NCBI GenBank assembly: GCA_023436145.1 | Contig: JAEZKP010000073.1 | Span: 72,229 to 136,228, forward strand | DNA length: 64,000 nt | Source: Fibrobacterota bacterium | GTDB taxonomy: Bacteria > Fibrobacterota > Chitinivibrionia > Chitinivibrionales > Chitinispirillaceae | Direction of reading: 5' to 3' | Made by a program: the position numbers and the translations under genes | In this document: positions 17,493 to 25,848 of the stretch, piece by piece | How positions within the stretch are numbered: position 1 is the first letter of the stretch | Layout: every line of letters starts with the position of its first letter | Notes under the pieces: model-generated | Databases searched by the model: none | What the model was told of the DNA's origin: nothing | Seen by the model: the letters and a program-made list of their open reading frames with translations, nothing else

Positions 17493-18689
17493 ATGAGAAG
17501 AATTGAACGGATACCTGAATCCATTTTTGGTATGGAGAACAGCTCAGTAGATGCAAACCGTTTTTACACAATTCTTCTAGATGCCAAAGCGGCCAATGTT
17601 TCTGAGAACATGTGTGATATTGCAGAGAAGTTGCTTACTGGTGAGAAGGAGAACGCTAAAATTGCGCTTGAACAACTTTGGAGTCTGAAGAAAAATCTGG
17701 TAACTGAGACCAACTCTACTATAGATCTGCTCATCAATTTCTACCAGGATAAAATGGATATCCTCCGTACTAAAGAGGAACATATCAAGAAGGTCAGTCG
17801 TGATTCCAGAAATCTGCTGGAAGAGAAACGAAAAAGAGATGAGGAATTTGCTTCTATTAAACAGCAGATATTGGATTGCAACAATGAATTGAGAGAATTG
17901 AATTCCAAACTTGAGAAACTCAAGACAAAAGAGCAGGAGTTGTCGCTTATCGAACAGCAGCTGAAAAAGGAGCTCAATTCCAATGAAAATGAGATTGTTA
18001 ACGGACTCTACGAGATAATCCTTTCTCAACAAGGAAAGGCTCAGGAAATCGTTGAAGAGGAAGCTTATTCAAAAGAGATTCAAAATAATCAGAACACCAT
18101 TGAGCAGATTCAATCTGTGCAGGACGAGATTGAGAAGCAGGAATCGGTGAAATGCTCAGAGCAAGCACCAGCGCTTGAGCAGGCTCTGGCAGCACTTCCG
18201 GTTAATGAAGCTGAAAGTTCGACTGGCTCAGTGCCTGTTATTCAGGAAGTAATAGCTCAAGTTCCTCCTTTCCCTAAATCGGTTGTTAAGACTACCAGGG
18301 GAAGAGTCATAGGGGAGTATTATTATGACGGCGGTGTTTACAAGAATAAACGTCATTATATTTTTAACAGCAGATTTTTTAATGAACAGCTTTCGATGAA
18401 TATCAAGCTATTGAAACAAAGATTTGATCAGAATATTTATTCAGAGATTCAGAAGATGATTGAGGATGCTCATAATAGAATCTCAGAGAGTGACAAACTT
18501 CATTATGAGGTCTCAACAAACGAGATATTGAACACGAAGACACTCAAGAAATTGTGGCAGGATGTAAAAAACCGGGATATCGATGAGGTTGACCGGTTCA
18601 GCAACCGGCTTCGCGCTAAGATTGAGATGCTTGGTTTAAATTATACCATTATGTTGCAGGAACAGATGAAGCGGTGCACGGAAAACTGA
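17493..18689 (+). CDS. Coiled-coil protein of unknown function
   Basis: 398 residues. Residues about 85-225 are a long charged coiled coil rich in Glu, Lys and Gln. A Pro/Ala-rich linker follows (about 225-270). The C-terminal domain of about 125 residues begins RGRVIGEYYYDGGVY and is mixed alpha, ending in a helix (ALNYTIML-like register near residue 385). No signal peptide or membrane segment is present, so it appears cytoplasmic. AAAGGA lies 7 bases before the ATG. Its last 16 bases overlap the next gene, a membrane-anchored AraC-type regulator, which suggests coupled translation and a shared role. I do not recognise the family. Confidence 0.75.
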   Translation: MRRIERIPESIFGMENSSVDANRFYTILLDAKAANVSENMCDIAEKLLTGEKENAKIALEQLWSLKKNLVTETNSTIDLLINFYQDKMDILRTKEEHIKKVSRDSRNLLEEKRKRDEEFASIKQQILDCNNELRELNSKLEKLKTKEQELSLIEQQLKKELNSNENEIVNGLYEIILSQQGKAQEIVEEEAYSKEIQNNQNTIEQIQSVQDEIEKQESVKCSEQAPALEQALAALPVNEAESSTGSVPVIQEVIAQVPPFPKSVVKTTRGRVIGEYYYDGGVYKNKRHYIFNSRFFNEQLSMNIKLLKQRFDQNIYSEIQKMIEDAHNRISESDKLHYEVSTNEILNTKTLKKLWQDVKNRDIDEVDRFSNRLRAKIEMLGLNYTIMLQEQMKRCTEN

Positions 18690-19447
18690 GTGTCAGGATC
18701 TATTTAGTTGCAATTCTGATATTTCAGAGTACAGTAATTGCAGAGAAACCAAAACCGGTATTCTCAGATAATAATCCGGTTTCCAAGATTTTGGTTGTGA
18801 CTTCGCCTACAAATGGTACTGTACCTGATGAGAGTCTGCATAAAAGCAAGCAAACCGGTAGATTTAAGAGCGGCAAATTTTTCTCCGGAAACGGTAAGAA
18901 GACTGTTTCCAAAGAGCTTGTGCAGAAAATAAAGGATGCCACAGGGAATAGCTTGAAACCCTGTTGGTTGCGGGTAAAGGAAAAGCGCGCTAATATCCTA
19001 ATCTTATTTGTCTGCCTCATAAGCATTCTTATTCTCATTCACCAATTTCGCAGAAGTGGAAAAATTAACCGGTTCATGACCACCACCAGATTATCGGTAA
19101 TGAACAGTGTGGTACAGCAGGCTTGCAGGTACATTGAAAAAAATCATGCAAAAGCGGATTTGACTGTCGAGCAGATGTGCAATGACCTGGTAACCGGGAG
19201 AGCTTATGTGGAAGCTCTTTTCAAAAAAGAACTGGGGATGAAGGTAGGCGATTTCATCGATCAGGTGCGAATAAACAGAGTAAAGATTCTGATTAACAAG
19301 GATCCGCTTCTGTCATTATCAGAAATAGCCGCAGCCACCGGGTTTTCAGATGAAAAACAGTGTTTAGTAAAGTTTCAGCATATCTGCGGTGTGGATCTTG
19401 AGACTTACCGTAACAAGCTGGGGCATGACAGCAGTCAATATTTTTAA
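18674..19447 (+). CDS. Membrane-anchored AraC-type transcription regulator
   Basis: 257 residues from a GTG start inside the preceding gene. Residues 7-23 form a signal-peptide-like or first membrane segment; 24-106 are a short basic, probably periplasmic region; 107-123 are a clear transmembrane helix followed by positive residues (HQFRRSGK), which puts the C-terminus in the cytoplasm. Residues 150-250 form an AraC/XylS double helix-turn-helix: DLTVEQMCNDLVTGRAYVEA and LSLSEIAAATGFSDEKQ are the two HTH units. AraC regulators are normally soluble. A membrane-tethered one with a small sensor region resembles hybrid-two-component-type output fused directly to the membrane. Its targets and signal are unknown. 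Confidence 0.8.
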   Translation: MHGKLSVRIYLVAILIFQSTVIAEKPKPVFSDNNPVSKILVVTSPTNGTVPDESLHKSKQTGRFKSGKFFSGNGKKTVSKELVQKIKDATGNSLKPCWLRVKEKRANILILFVCLISILILIHQFRRSGKINRFMTTTRLSVMNSVVQQACRYIEKNHAKADLTVEQMCNDLVTGRAYVEALFKKELGMKVGDFIDQVRINRVKILINKDPLLSLSEIAAATGFSDEKQCLVKFQHICGVDLETYRNKLGHDSSQYF

Positions 19448-19504
19448 ACTCTTTTTTCCAGTTCTCCTAGTTATTTTTCCCACATTAAACAGCAGGTTTC
19501 AGTG

Positions 19505-20866
19505 ATGAGTAAAGTGTTTTTGGTTATGGCGGTTTTAAGCAGTTTTTTATTTGCCGGAATCGAAAAAGAGAAATGGGAAGCGATTAAATTTAATGACTCC
19601 CTGGAAGTGTTACACAATGGTCAACATGCCGGAGTTCTCAACAGCAGTTTAATAACAGCAGACTCGGTGGTGGAGTTAATTGTTAATCTGGATATGGGGA
19701 CTTCATTGCATGAAAAGAGAAATTATAACTTTGAGGGTATGCTTGTTTCTGCAGAGCAGGTGATGATCAGTTCGTCAGGAAGGAACAGCTGGAAGCTTTT
19801 CTGTGAATCGGGTGAGTGGACTCTTTTGTCTTTAACCGGCGGAGTTGAGCGGCAGAAGAAAGTATCACCAGTCAGAGAGTCGATCGGTTCTCTTTACGAA
19901 ATCTACGACGGTATCATTAATTCTTCTCTGGAAGTCGGGAAGAGCTGGAATGATACCACATTTGAGCTTATTTCAGCAGAATATGTTATAACTAATACGG
20001 TATGTAGAGAGAAACCGGTCAAAGAAAACGGTTATAACTGGATATTGGTGAGCAAAAATAGTGTTACTGGCAGGGATGAGATCTGGAAGCTGGACAGAAA
20101 TGGGAAAACTGTGTACCGGGAGATATACCCTTTTACTGCCAGAGTGAGCAATATTGGTTCAGAGGGAGCAGCGATTGAACAAGCGAACCTGGTTGAGGCG
20201 TTCAAGATCTGGGTAAAAAGAAGAGCTTTAACATCAGAGAGAATATTATTAACTTTCGATTCTACATTTCAGCTTGATTCTTCTGTGTTTTGTTATTATC
20301 AGAAGAGTGGAAACGGCTATATGCAGAAGGCTGAGAAACAGGAGTGCGGTAGTTTACAAACAGGTGACAAGCTTGCAGATTCTCTGCTGATCCATACTTT
20401 GCCAACTTCAACAATGCAGTCGGATCATCCCGATATTATAAGGCTTTCAAAGAGCATACAAAAGAATTCCGATTCGTTGTGTGTATTGGTGCGCATGTTT
20501 AACGACACAGTTTACCGGATGTTAAAAAAACGGAATACGGCTACCTTTTCCAGCGCAGTTGAGACCCTGAAGTCTGGTTTTGGAGATTGTGGAGAGCACG
20601 CGGTTTTGCTGGCAGCTTTGTTACGGGCAGCAGGAATACCAGCGAGAGTGGTGATGGGGTTGGTTTATATGAAATCCGGGAGGGGTTATTATTATCATGC
20701 CTGGGTCAGTGCATATACGGGGCAGTGGGTTTTTGCTGATCCCTCACATGGTCTGTTTCCTGCAGATCGTGACAGGATACCATTGATGATTGATGATACC
20801 GGGGAGAGATATCTTCAGTTATCAAAGCTTTTTGGCAGGATAAGGATTGAATATAAGCGGAAGTAA
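19505..20866 (+). CDS. Secreted transglutaminase-like (papain-fold) protein
   Basis: 453 residues from the ATG at 19505; a GTG directly before it is possible but is closer to the AGCAGG. The signal peptide ends near residue 18 (SSFLFAG). Residues about 20-230 are a beta-rich domain. The transglutaminase-like core is C-terminal: Cys362 in FGDCGEHAVLLAALLRAAGI, His398 in YYYHAWVS and Asp412 in FADPSHG form the expected triad. Such proteins act as cysteine proteases or peptide cross-linkers in the periplasm; the substrate is unknown. It follows the AraC gene by about 55 bases and could be in its regulon. Confidence 0.85.
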   Translation: MSKVFLVMAVLSSFLFAGIEKEKWEAIKFNDSLEVLHNGQHAGVLNSSLITADSVVELIVNLDMGTSLHEKRNYNFEGMLVSAEQVMISSSGRNSWKLFCESGEWTLLSLTGGVERQKKVSPVRESIGSLYEIYDGIINSSLEVGKSWNDTTFELISAEYVITNTVCREKPVKENGYNWILVSKNSVTGRDEIWKLDRNGKTVYREIYPFTARVSNIGSEGAAIEQANLVEAFKIWVKRRALTSERILLTFDSTFQLDSSVFCYYQKSGNGYMQKAEKQECGSLQTGDKLADSLLIHTLPTSTMQSDHPDIIRLSKSIQKNSDSLCVLVRMFNDTVYRMLKKRNTATFSSAVETLKSGFGDCGEHAVLLAALLRAAGIPARVVMGLVYMKSGRGYYYHAWVSAYTGQWVFADPSHGLFPADRDRIPLMIDDTGERYLQLSKLFGRIRIEYKRK

Positions 20867-20978
20867 TATTGGTGGCTTCTGATAGAGAAAAATATCTTGC
20901 CAATTCAGGAATTATAAGATATTTTGAAACGTTTGATAGGCAATAATCCTTCGGCCTGTCAAATCCGCAAGTTTTTTT

Positions 20979-21052
20979 CGGAGTGTAGCGCAGCCTGGTA
21001 GCGCACTTGGTTCGGGACCAAGGAGTCGGAGGTTCAAATCCTCTCACTCCGA
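20979..21052 (+). tRNA. tRNA-Pro (anticodon CGG)
   Basis: 74 bases fold as a complete cloverleaf. The acceptor CGGAGTG pairs with CACTCCG, the D arm is GCGC...GCGC, the anticodon stem CTTGG/CCAAG encloses TTCGGGA, giving anticodon CGG at 21013-21015, and the T arm is GGAGGTTCAAATCCTC. The 3' CCA is not encoded. Confidence 0.95.
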
Positions 21053-21140
21053 TTCATCTATTATAATTTACCCTTTGCATTGCGAGATATCAGTGAATCA
21101 GCTTTCCAGTTTATACCAATATCCTTTACATTTATTCGAT

Positions 21141-21881
21141 ATGAATTTTGGAGAGATATCTCGACATATACAACGTTGTCCTTCGCTTATAGTACCGGTA
21201 GGTTCTCTGGAACCGGTGGGCCTTTATGGTGGGATAGGATTACTTAGCTGTTGTGCAGAGGTGTTGGCGGAAGCTTTATCATCAAAGCTTAAGGTGCTTA
21301 TGGCCCCGGTAATTCATTACAGTTGCACTACAGCGTTCAAGTCATTTGAGGGTTGTGCAGGGATACGGGAAAGGACTCTTATCAATCTGCTTACAGAGAC
21401 ATGCCGTGACTGGATATTTCAGGGATTCAGGAATATACTTTTAATAAACGTTTCATCAGAGAATGATGACGCTTTGGGCAGTGCTGTGAAAAGGCTTAAC
21501 AGCGGTGCTGAAAAAGTAAAGTTTTTCTCATTACAGTCAGATCTCAGGATAACAGACCGGCTAACCCATTACAGGGCTATTAAGGAGCTGGGGAGGTCGG
21601 AATATCTGATTCTTTCACTGGCTAAATATTTGTTTTCTGATATGCTTAGAGATGGGCATCATGACAGGGGGCATAGTCTGCCCGATGTGAAACAGTTTCA
21701 GAACTGGAAAAAAAGAGGGAAAGACCCTCAACTTTTCAGAAAGATGTTTCCGCTGGGGTCTACATCTGAGTTAATTGCAGGGGTGGATATTGAGATTGGA
21801 AGAGAATTGTTCGATTTTATTATAAAGACACTGGAAGATGAATTTACACCTTTTTTGAATGTACCGCAAAATGCTGCTTAA
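21141..21881 (+). CDS. Degenerate creatininase-family protein
   Basis: 246 residues from the ATG at 21141; TTG 21075 and GTG 21093 are upstream alternatives. The fold markers of creatininase/MftE amidohydrolases are visible: LIVPVGSLEPVG, APVIHYSCT and ILLINVSSEN. The metal ligands are mostly lost. The family motif EQHG is EPVG here, so Glu24 is kept but His is replaced by Val26; the Asp about 11 residues after the Glu is Leu35; and the NGHGGN motif reads NVSSEN. It is probably a non-catalytic or differently acting paralogue. It overlaps the next gene, an M16 peptidase, by 23 bases. The tRNA-Pro lies just upstream. Confidence 0.65.
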   Translation: MNFGEISRHIQRCPSLIVPVGSLEPVGLYGGIGLLSCCAEVLAEALSSKLKVLMAPVIHYSCTTAFKSFEGCAGIRERTLINLLTETCRDWIFQGFRNILLINVSSENDDALGSAVKRLNSGAEKVKFFSLQSDLRITDRLTHYRAIKELGRSEYLILSLAKYLFSDMLRDGHHDRGHSLPDVKQFQNWKKRGKDPQLFRKMFPLGSTSELIAGVDIEIGRELFDFIIKTLEDEFTPFLNVPQNAA

Positions 21882-23187
21882 TAATATAAAAGAGTTACAG
21901 CTTGACAATGGGCTTAAGGCTATCTGTTTGAAAAAAGATGGAGCCCCGATTGTTTCCATACAGCTCTGGTATAAAACCGGTAGTATTCATGAGCATGAGG
22001 GGATAAGGGGTATCAGTCATGTTCTTGAGCACATGATGTTCAGGGGATCGGCTAAATACAAGCCGGAGGAACATGCTAACCGGATCAATGCGGTGGGTGG
22101 ACATTCGAATGCCTTTACTGCTGAGGATATGACAGTATATATGAACAGTGTTCCATGTAAATCACTGGAAATGGTTCTTGAAATGGAAGCTGATCGTATG
22201 GATGGTTTACGATTGGAAAGAAATCTCTTTGAGACTGAGCAGAAGGTGATTATTGAAGAATACCATACCTATATGAATAATCCGTTGACTAAGTCATTTC
22301 TGGAATTCAGACAGGAATTTTTCAGAAATCATCCTTATGAGGTAAGTCCATTGGGTAAACTGCAGGATCTGCAGGCTTTGACTGTTGAGCAATGCAGAAA
22401 TTACTATCAGCAATGGTACTCTCCTGAAAATGTCATTTTAGTGATAGTGGGTGATTTTGAGGAAGACAATGTGTTTTCGATGATACAGGAGTATTTTGGG
22501 AATAAAAGGCAATCAGGTGGTGCGGGCAGAGTGGATTTGACGCATACAGTCAGCATGAATATGGCAAGCCGGATGAGTCGGAGAGTGGAGTTTGATGTGC
22601 CGATACTGATAGTGGGGTATCCTGCGCCGCCTTCATCGCATGAAGATGCAGTTCCCATGGAGATAATGCAGCAGGTGCTTTCAGGAGGAGAGAGCAGCAG
22701 ACTGCACCGGGAGATTGTGAGAAAACAATCGGTAGCGGTGATGGCTGGTGGAATTAATCATATGTTGAAGCTGGCCGGGATGTCACTGTTTTTTGCGGCA
22801 TTTACTCCTGATATTGCTGTTTCCCGTGTGGAAAAAGCGGTACTAGAGCAGATAAAGAGGATTAAGACTGAGGGTATTACCATTGCAGAGATGGAGAAAA
22901 TAAAAAACAGCACGCTTACCAATCGTATTTTTGAGCTATACAATGTAGATAATATTTGTCAGAAAATCGGGTACAGTGAATGTATCGAGGGTGATTACCG
23001 GTTGTGGGTCAGACGGCTGGACGCGTTGAAATCACTGGATGGCAGCAGGCTAATGGATGTGGCGCAAGCGTACTGGGACGATTCAAAATGTCACTTGCTT
23101 CATCTGCAGCCATCAAAGGTGAACCCACTTCTTTTTGCCGGTGGCATTTTTCGCAGAATATTCAGTAAACTGAGGCGGGCAAACTGA
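21859..23187 (+). CDS. M16 family zinc peptidase, catalytic subunit
   Basis: 442 residues. The inverted zinc motif HxxEH is His54-Val-Leu-Glu57-His58 (GISHVLEHMMFRG), with the downstream Glu ligand at 133/134 in VIIEEYHTYM. Typical M16 landmarks follow: GGHSNAFTAEDMTVY and YSPENVILVIVGDFE. No signal peptide is seen, so it may be cytoplasmic, although export by other means cannot be excluded. An in-frame ATG at 21871 is an alternative start. It overlaps the following M16 gene by one base. In other bacteria such pairs form an active/inactive heterodimer that degrades peptides. Confidence 0.93.
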   Translation: MYRKMLLNNIKELQLDNGLKAICLKKDGAPIVSIQLWYKTGSIHEHEGIRGISHVLEHMMFRGSAKYKPEEHANRINAVGGHSNAFTAEDMTVYMNSVPCKSLEMVLEMEADRMDGLRLERNLFETEQKVIIEEYHTYMNNPLTKSFLEFRQEFFRNHPYEVSPLGKLQDLQALTVEQCRNYYQQWYSPENVILVIVGDFEEDNVFSMIQEYFGNKRQSGGAGRVDLTHTVSMNMASRMSRRVEFDVPILIVGYPAPPSSHEDAVPMEIMQQVLSGGESSRLHREIVRKQSVAVMAGGINHMLKLAGMSLFFAAFTPDIAVSRVEKAVLEQIKRIKTEGITIAEMEKIKNSTLTNRIFELYNVDNICQKIGYSECIEGDYRLWVRRLDALKSLDGSRLMDVAQAYWDDSKCHLLHLQPSKVNPLLFAGGIFRRIFSKLRRAN

Positions 23188-24509
23188 TGGCAGGTATTTA
23201 TAAATTTCCAGAAGCAGATGAAGTTGTGCTTTCAAATGGATTACGTCTGATCCTGGTTGCGGATAATGAACAGGATGGCTTTATCGGTATTATTCAGTTT
23301 TCCACCGGGACATTTTCTGATCCGCCTGGTTTTGAAGGGACAGTGGAGTTATGTACCGGTCTTCTTCAGAAGGGGTGCGGGCAGTATAGTGCCGAGCAGT
23401 TCAATGAGAAGATGGAATATGCGGGAGCATCGCTTTTCTCTGATATAGGAGAAGAGCATGTGGCGCTGGGGGTACGTATGCTTGCTTCTAAGGAGCAGGA
23501 GGTTTTTCCGTTATTCTGGAAAATGATTTCTGAACCTGTAATGGAACAGCATGAGTTCAGCCGTTTACAGCGTGAGATGATTACCGGGTTGAGAGCTGAA
23601 ATTTCAGAACCCGCAGTACTGGCTAACCGTCATTTTTACAGGGAACTTGCCAGCAGGGAACATCCGGCCGGGAGGTTTTATTCTATAGGAGCTATAAAAA
23701 ATATTACGTTGGAGGGGGTAAAGAAGTTTTATAGAGATCATTTCTCTCCCTCGAATGCGGTGCTGGTTATAGCGGGAAATTTTGATCCAGGTAAATTTAA
23801 AGAGCATTATTTATCACTTTTACTGGAGTTTAAAAATGTTAATAATGCATCATCGGTTATAGCATCGTCGGTGGGGTTGCCCCGCAGGTCGGTGCGTTTG
23901 ATTGATAAACCAGTCCTTACCCAGTCATCAATAATCATAGGTCATAATGCTCCAGGAGAGTTGTTTACGCGCAAAGCTGAATTAGCCCTGGCTAATTACA
24001 TTTTAGGCGGGGGGAATTTTTCCTCCAGGCTTATGAGCCGGATTCGCAGCTCTGATGGCAGGACATATGGAGTCAGCTCTCAGATTGCTTCAGAGCGGTA
24101 TTTCGGGGCATTTCTGATTCAGACATCGACTCAGAACAGCCAGGTGGTGACAGTAATCCGATCGATTATGGATGCCTTGAAAGAATTCTGTGAGAATGGA
24201 GTGGAGCAGAAGGAACTGGAGAATGCCAAGCAGTTTGCTATTGGCAATATGGCTTTTCAGTTGGAGGGGATCGGTAATATTGCGGAGAAGCTTTTATGGC
24301 TTCGTTTTTATGACAGAGCCAACTCCTATATTGAGAAATTTGATGAGATGATTAATAGTATCAGTCTTGAAGCTGTGAATGAGACGATACGGACCTGTTT
24401 TTTTCCTGAAAATCTTATTGTAGTGGTTGTAGGTCGCAAGGCTCAGATTTCTAAGCAGCTCAAAGAGTTGGGGCCTCTGACCAGTTATCATTATCGGGAC
24501 AGGTTTTAG
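23187..24509 (+). CDS. M16 family peptidase-like protein, non-catalytic partner
   Basis: 440 residues with the M16 fold: LSNGLRLILVADNEQDG at the start, FYRDHFSPSNAVLVIAGNFD in the middle and a Gly-rich GGGNFSSRLMSRIRSSDGRTYGV motif split across residues about 270-295. The position equivalent to HxxEH reads ELCTG (GTVELCTGLLQKG), so no zinc site remains. The Arg/Tyr-containing SRIRSSDGRTYGVSS segment typical of the second M16 subunit is kept. It is therefore the structural, substrate-binding partner of the upstream enzyme; the start ATG overlaps that gene's TGA stop. Confidence 0.92.
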   Translation: MAGIYKFPEADEVVLSNGLRLILVADNEQDGFIGIIQFSTGTFSDPPGFEGTVELCTGLLQKGCGQYSAEQFNEKMEYAGASLFSDIGEEHVALGVRMLASKEQEVFPLFWKMISEPVMEQHEFSRLQREMITGLRAEISEPAVLANRHFYRELASREHPAGRFYSIGAIKNITLEGVKKFYRDHFSPSNAVLVIAGNFDPGKFKEHYLSLLLEFKNVNNASSVIASSVGLPRRSVRLIDKPVLTQSSIIIGHNAPGELFTRKAELALANYILGGGNFSSRLMSRIRSSDGRTYGVSSQIASERYFGAFLIQTSTQNSQVVTVIRSIMDALKEFCENGVEQKELENAKQFAIGNMAFQLEGIGNIAEKLLWLRFYDRANSYIEKFDEMINSISLEAVNETIRTCFFPENLIVVVVGRKAQISKQLKELGPLTSYHYRDRF

Positions 24510-24561
24510 GGTGTTTTCAAATTTTCTGGCATGAAACATTCATAAACTATATTTCAGTATT

Positions 24562-25086
24562 ATGGTATCTGTGGTATTAAGCCTTGGCAGTAATCTTGGT
24601 GATCAGTATTTCTATATCTGCCAAATGGAGAAGGCACTTCGCACTATATTGAAAGGGACGCTGGCCAGATCAGATCTGATGAAAACTGAGCCGGTGGGGG
24701 TGAAGGACCAGTTATGGTTTCTAAACCGAATTATTAGTGGGAGCTTTGATGGAACAGCACGGCAATTGCTGGAATCTACCAGGCATATAGAAGAAAGTCT
24801 GGGGCGTGAGAAAAAGGGCCAGATGGCATCCAGAACAGCGGATATTGATATTTTGCTTTTTGGTGAACAGATCATTAATGATGCGGATCTGATAGTTCCT
24901 CACCCTCGGATGTTATGGAGGAGATTTTGTATTGAAGGGATGAATCAGATCGTTCCGCAATGGCGTGTTCCAGGTACAGAGATGTCAGTTTCACAGCATT
25001 TTAAGCAGATGAGTCCACAGCTCAGAGCTCAAAGGATTTTTATTTCTCATGAAAAAGGATCAGATTGCAGCGATGGCAGACCATGA
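24562..25086 (+). CDS. folK: 2-amino-4-hydroxy-6-hydroxymethyldihydropteridine pyrophosphokinase
   Basis: 174 residues, normal for HPPK. It transfers pyrophosphate from ATP to 6-hydroxymethyl-7,8-dihydropterin in folate synthesis. Motifs: VVLSLGSNLGD at the start, TEPVGVKDQLWFLNRII, and the ATP/Mg site RTADIDILLFG followed by LIVPHPRMLWRRFC. No ribosome binding site is obvious. Its last 38 bases overlap the start of the deoxynucleoside kinase gene in another frame. No folP or folB gene is nearby. Confidence 0.95.
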   Translation: MVSVVLSLGSNLGDQYFYICQMEKALRTILKGTLARSDLMKTEPVGVKDQLWFLNRIISGSFDGTARQLLESTRHIEESLGREKKGQMASRTADIDILLFGEQIINDADLIVPHPRMLWRRFCIEGMNQIVPQWRVPGTEMSVSQHFKQMSPQLRAQRIFISHEKGSDCSDGRP

Positions 25087-25795
25087 AAGTCGAAGTTTAT
25101 TACATTTCAATTACCTTTGTATTGAAGGAGTGATAGGGGCAGGCAAGACTTCATTGAGTTATTTGCTTGCGGAGCGGTTTAATGCCAGAACTATTCTTGA
25201 GGAGGCAGAGGAGAATCCTTTTCTTTCCAAGTTTTATGCTGACCGGCGGATGTTTGCTTTTCAGACCCAGCTATGGTTTCTGGTGTCCCGTTATAAGCAG
25301 TTATCGATGATGGTTGCACAGCAGGATTTGTTTCATCAGGTAACCATCTGTGATTATATGTTTGCCAAAGACCGTATATTTGCCAACATTAATCTGGATG
25401 AGGACGAGCTTATTCTTTACAACCATCTCACCAGGGTTATGGAATCCTCTATTGCCCAGCCAGACCTGGTGGTGTATCTGCAGACCTCCACAGATGTCCT
25501 GCTTAAAAGAATCGAGAAGAGGGGGCGTACCTATGAGTACAATATGGATCGTGATTATATAGATTTGCTAAATCAGGCCTATAACCACTTTTTTTTCCAC
25601 TACAGCAGCACGCCTTTGCTTATAATAAATACCAACGATATTGATTTTGTAAATAATCCCGATGATTTCGAGGAGCTGGTTGAGCAGATACTCAGAGCCA
25701 AAAATGGTACTTCTTATTACCAGCCGATGGGTTCCAGAGACAAGACCCTGATCGAGGAGCGCAGAGCAGGCAGGAAAAGAAATGATGCACTTTAA
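25049..25795 (+). CDS. Deoxynucleoside kinase (dAK/dGK-like)
   Basis: 248 residues. The P-loop is EGVIGAGKTSL at residues 26-36. The dNK motifs FQTQLWFLVSRYKQ and CDYMFAKDRIFANINL follow, as does an arginine-rich lid around KRIEKRGRTYE. The enzyme phosphorylates deoxyadenosine or deoxyguanosine with ATP in nucleotide salvage; the exact base is not readable from sequence. The start used overlaps folK by 38 bases; a second in-frame ATG at 25073 (MADHESRS) would reduce this to 14 bases. Confidence 0.9.
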   Translation: MKKDQIAAMADHESRSLLHFNYLCIEGVIGAGKTSLSYLLAERFNARTILEEAEENPFLSKFYADRRMFAFQTQLWFLVSRYKQLSMMVAQQDLFHQVTICDYMFAKDRIFANINLDEDELILYNHLTRVMESSIAQPDLVVYLQTSTDVLLKRIEKRGRTYEYNMDRDYIDLLNQAYNHFFFHYSSTPLLIINTNDIDFVNNPDDFEELVEQILRAKNGTSYYQPMGSRDKTLIEERRAGRKRNDAL

Positions 25796-25848
25796 GTAAA
25801 AGGCTTTTTGCATTTGCTCATAAATTGATTAAAAGGAAAAACTATTAT

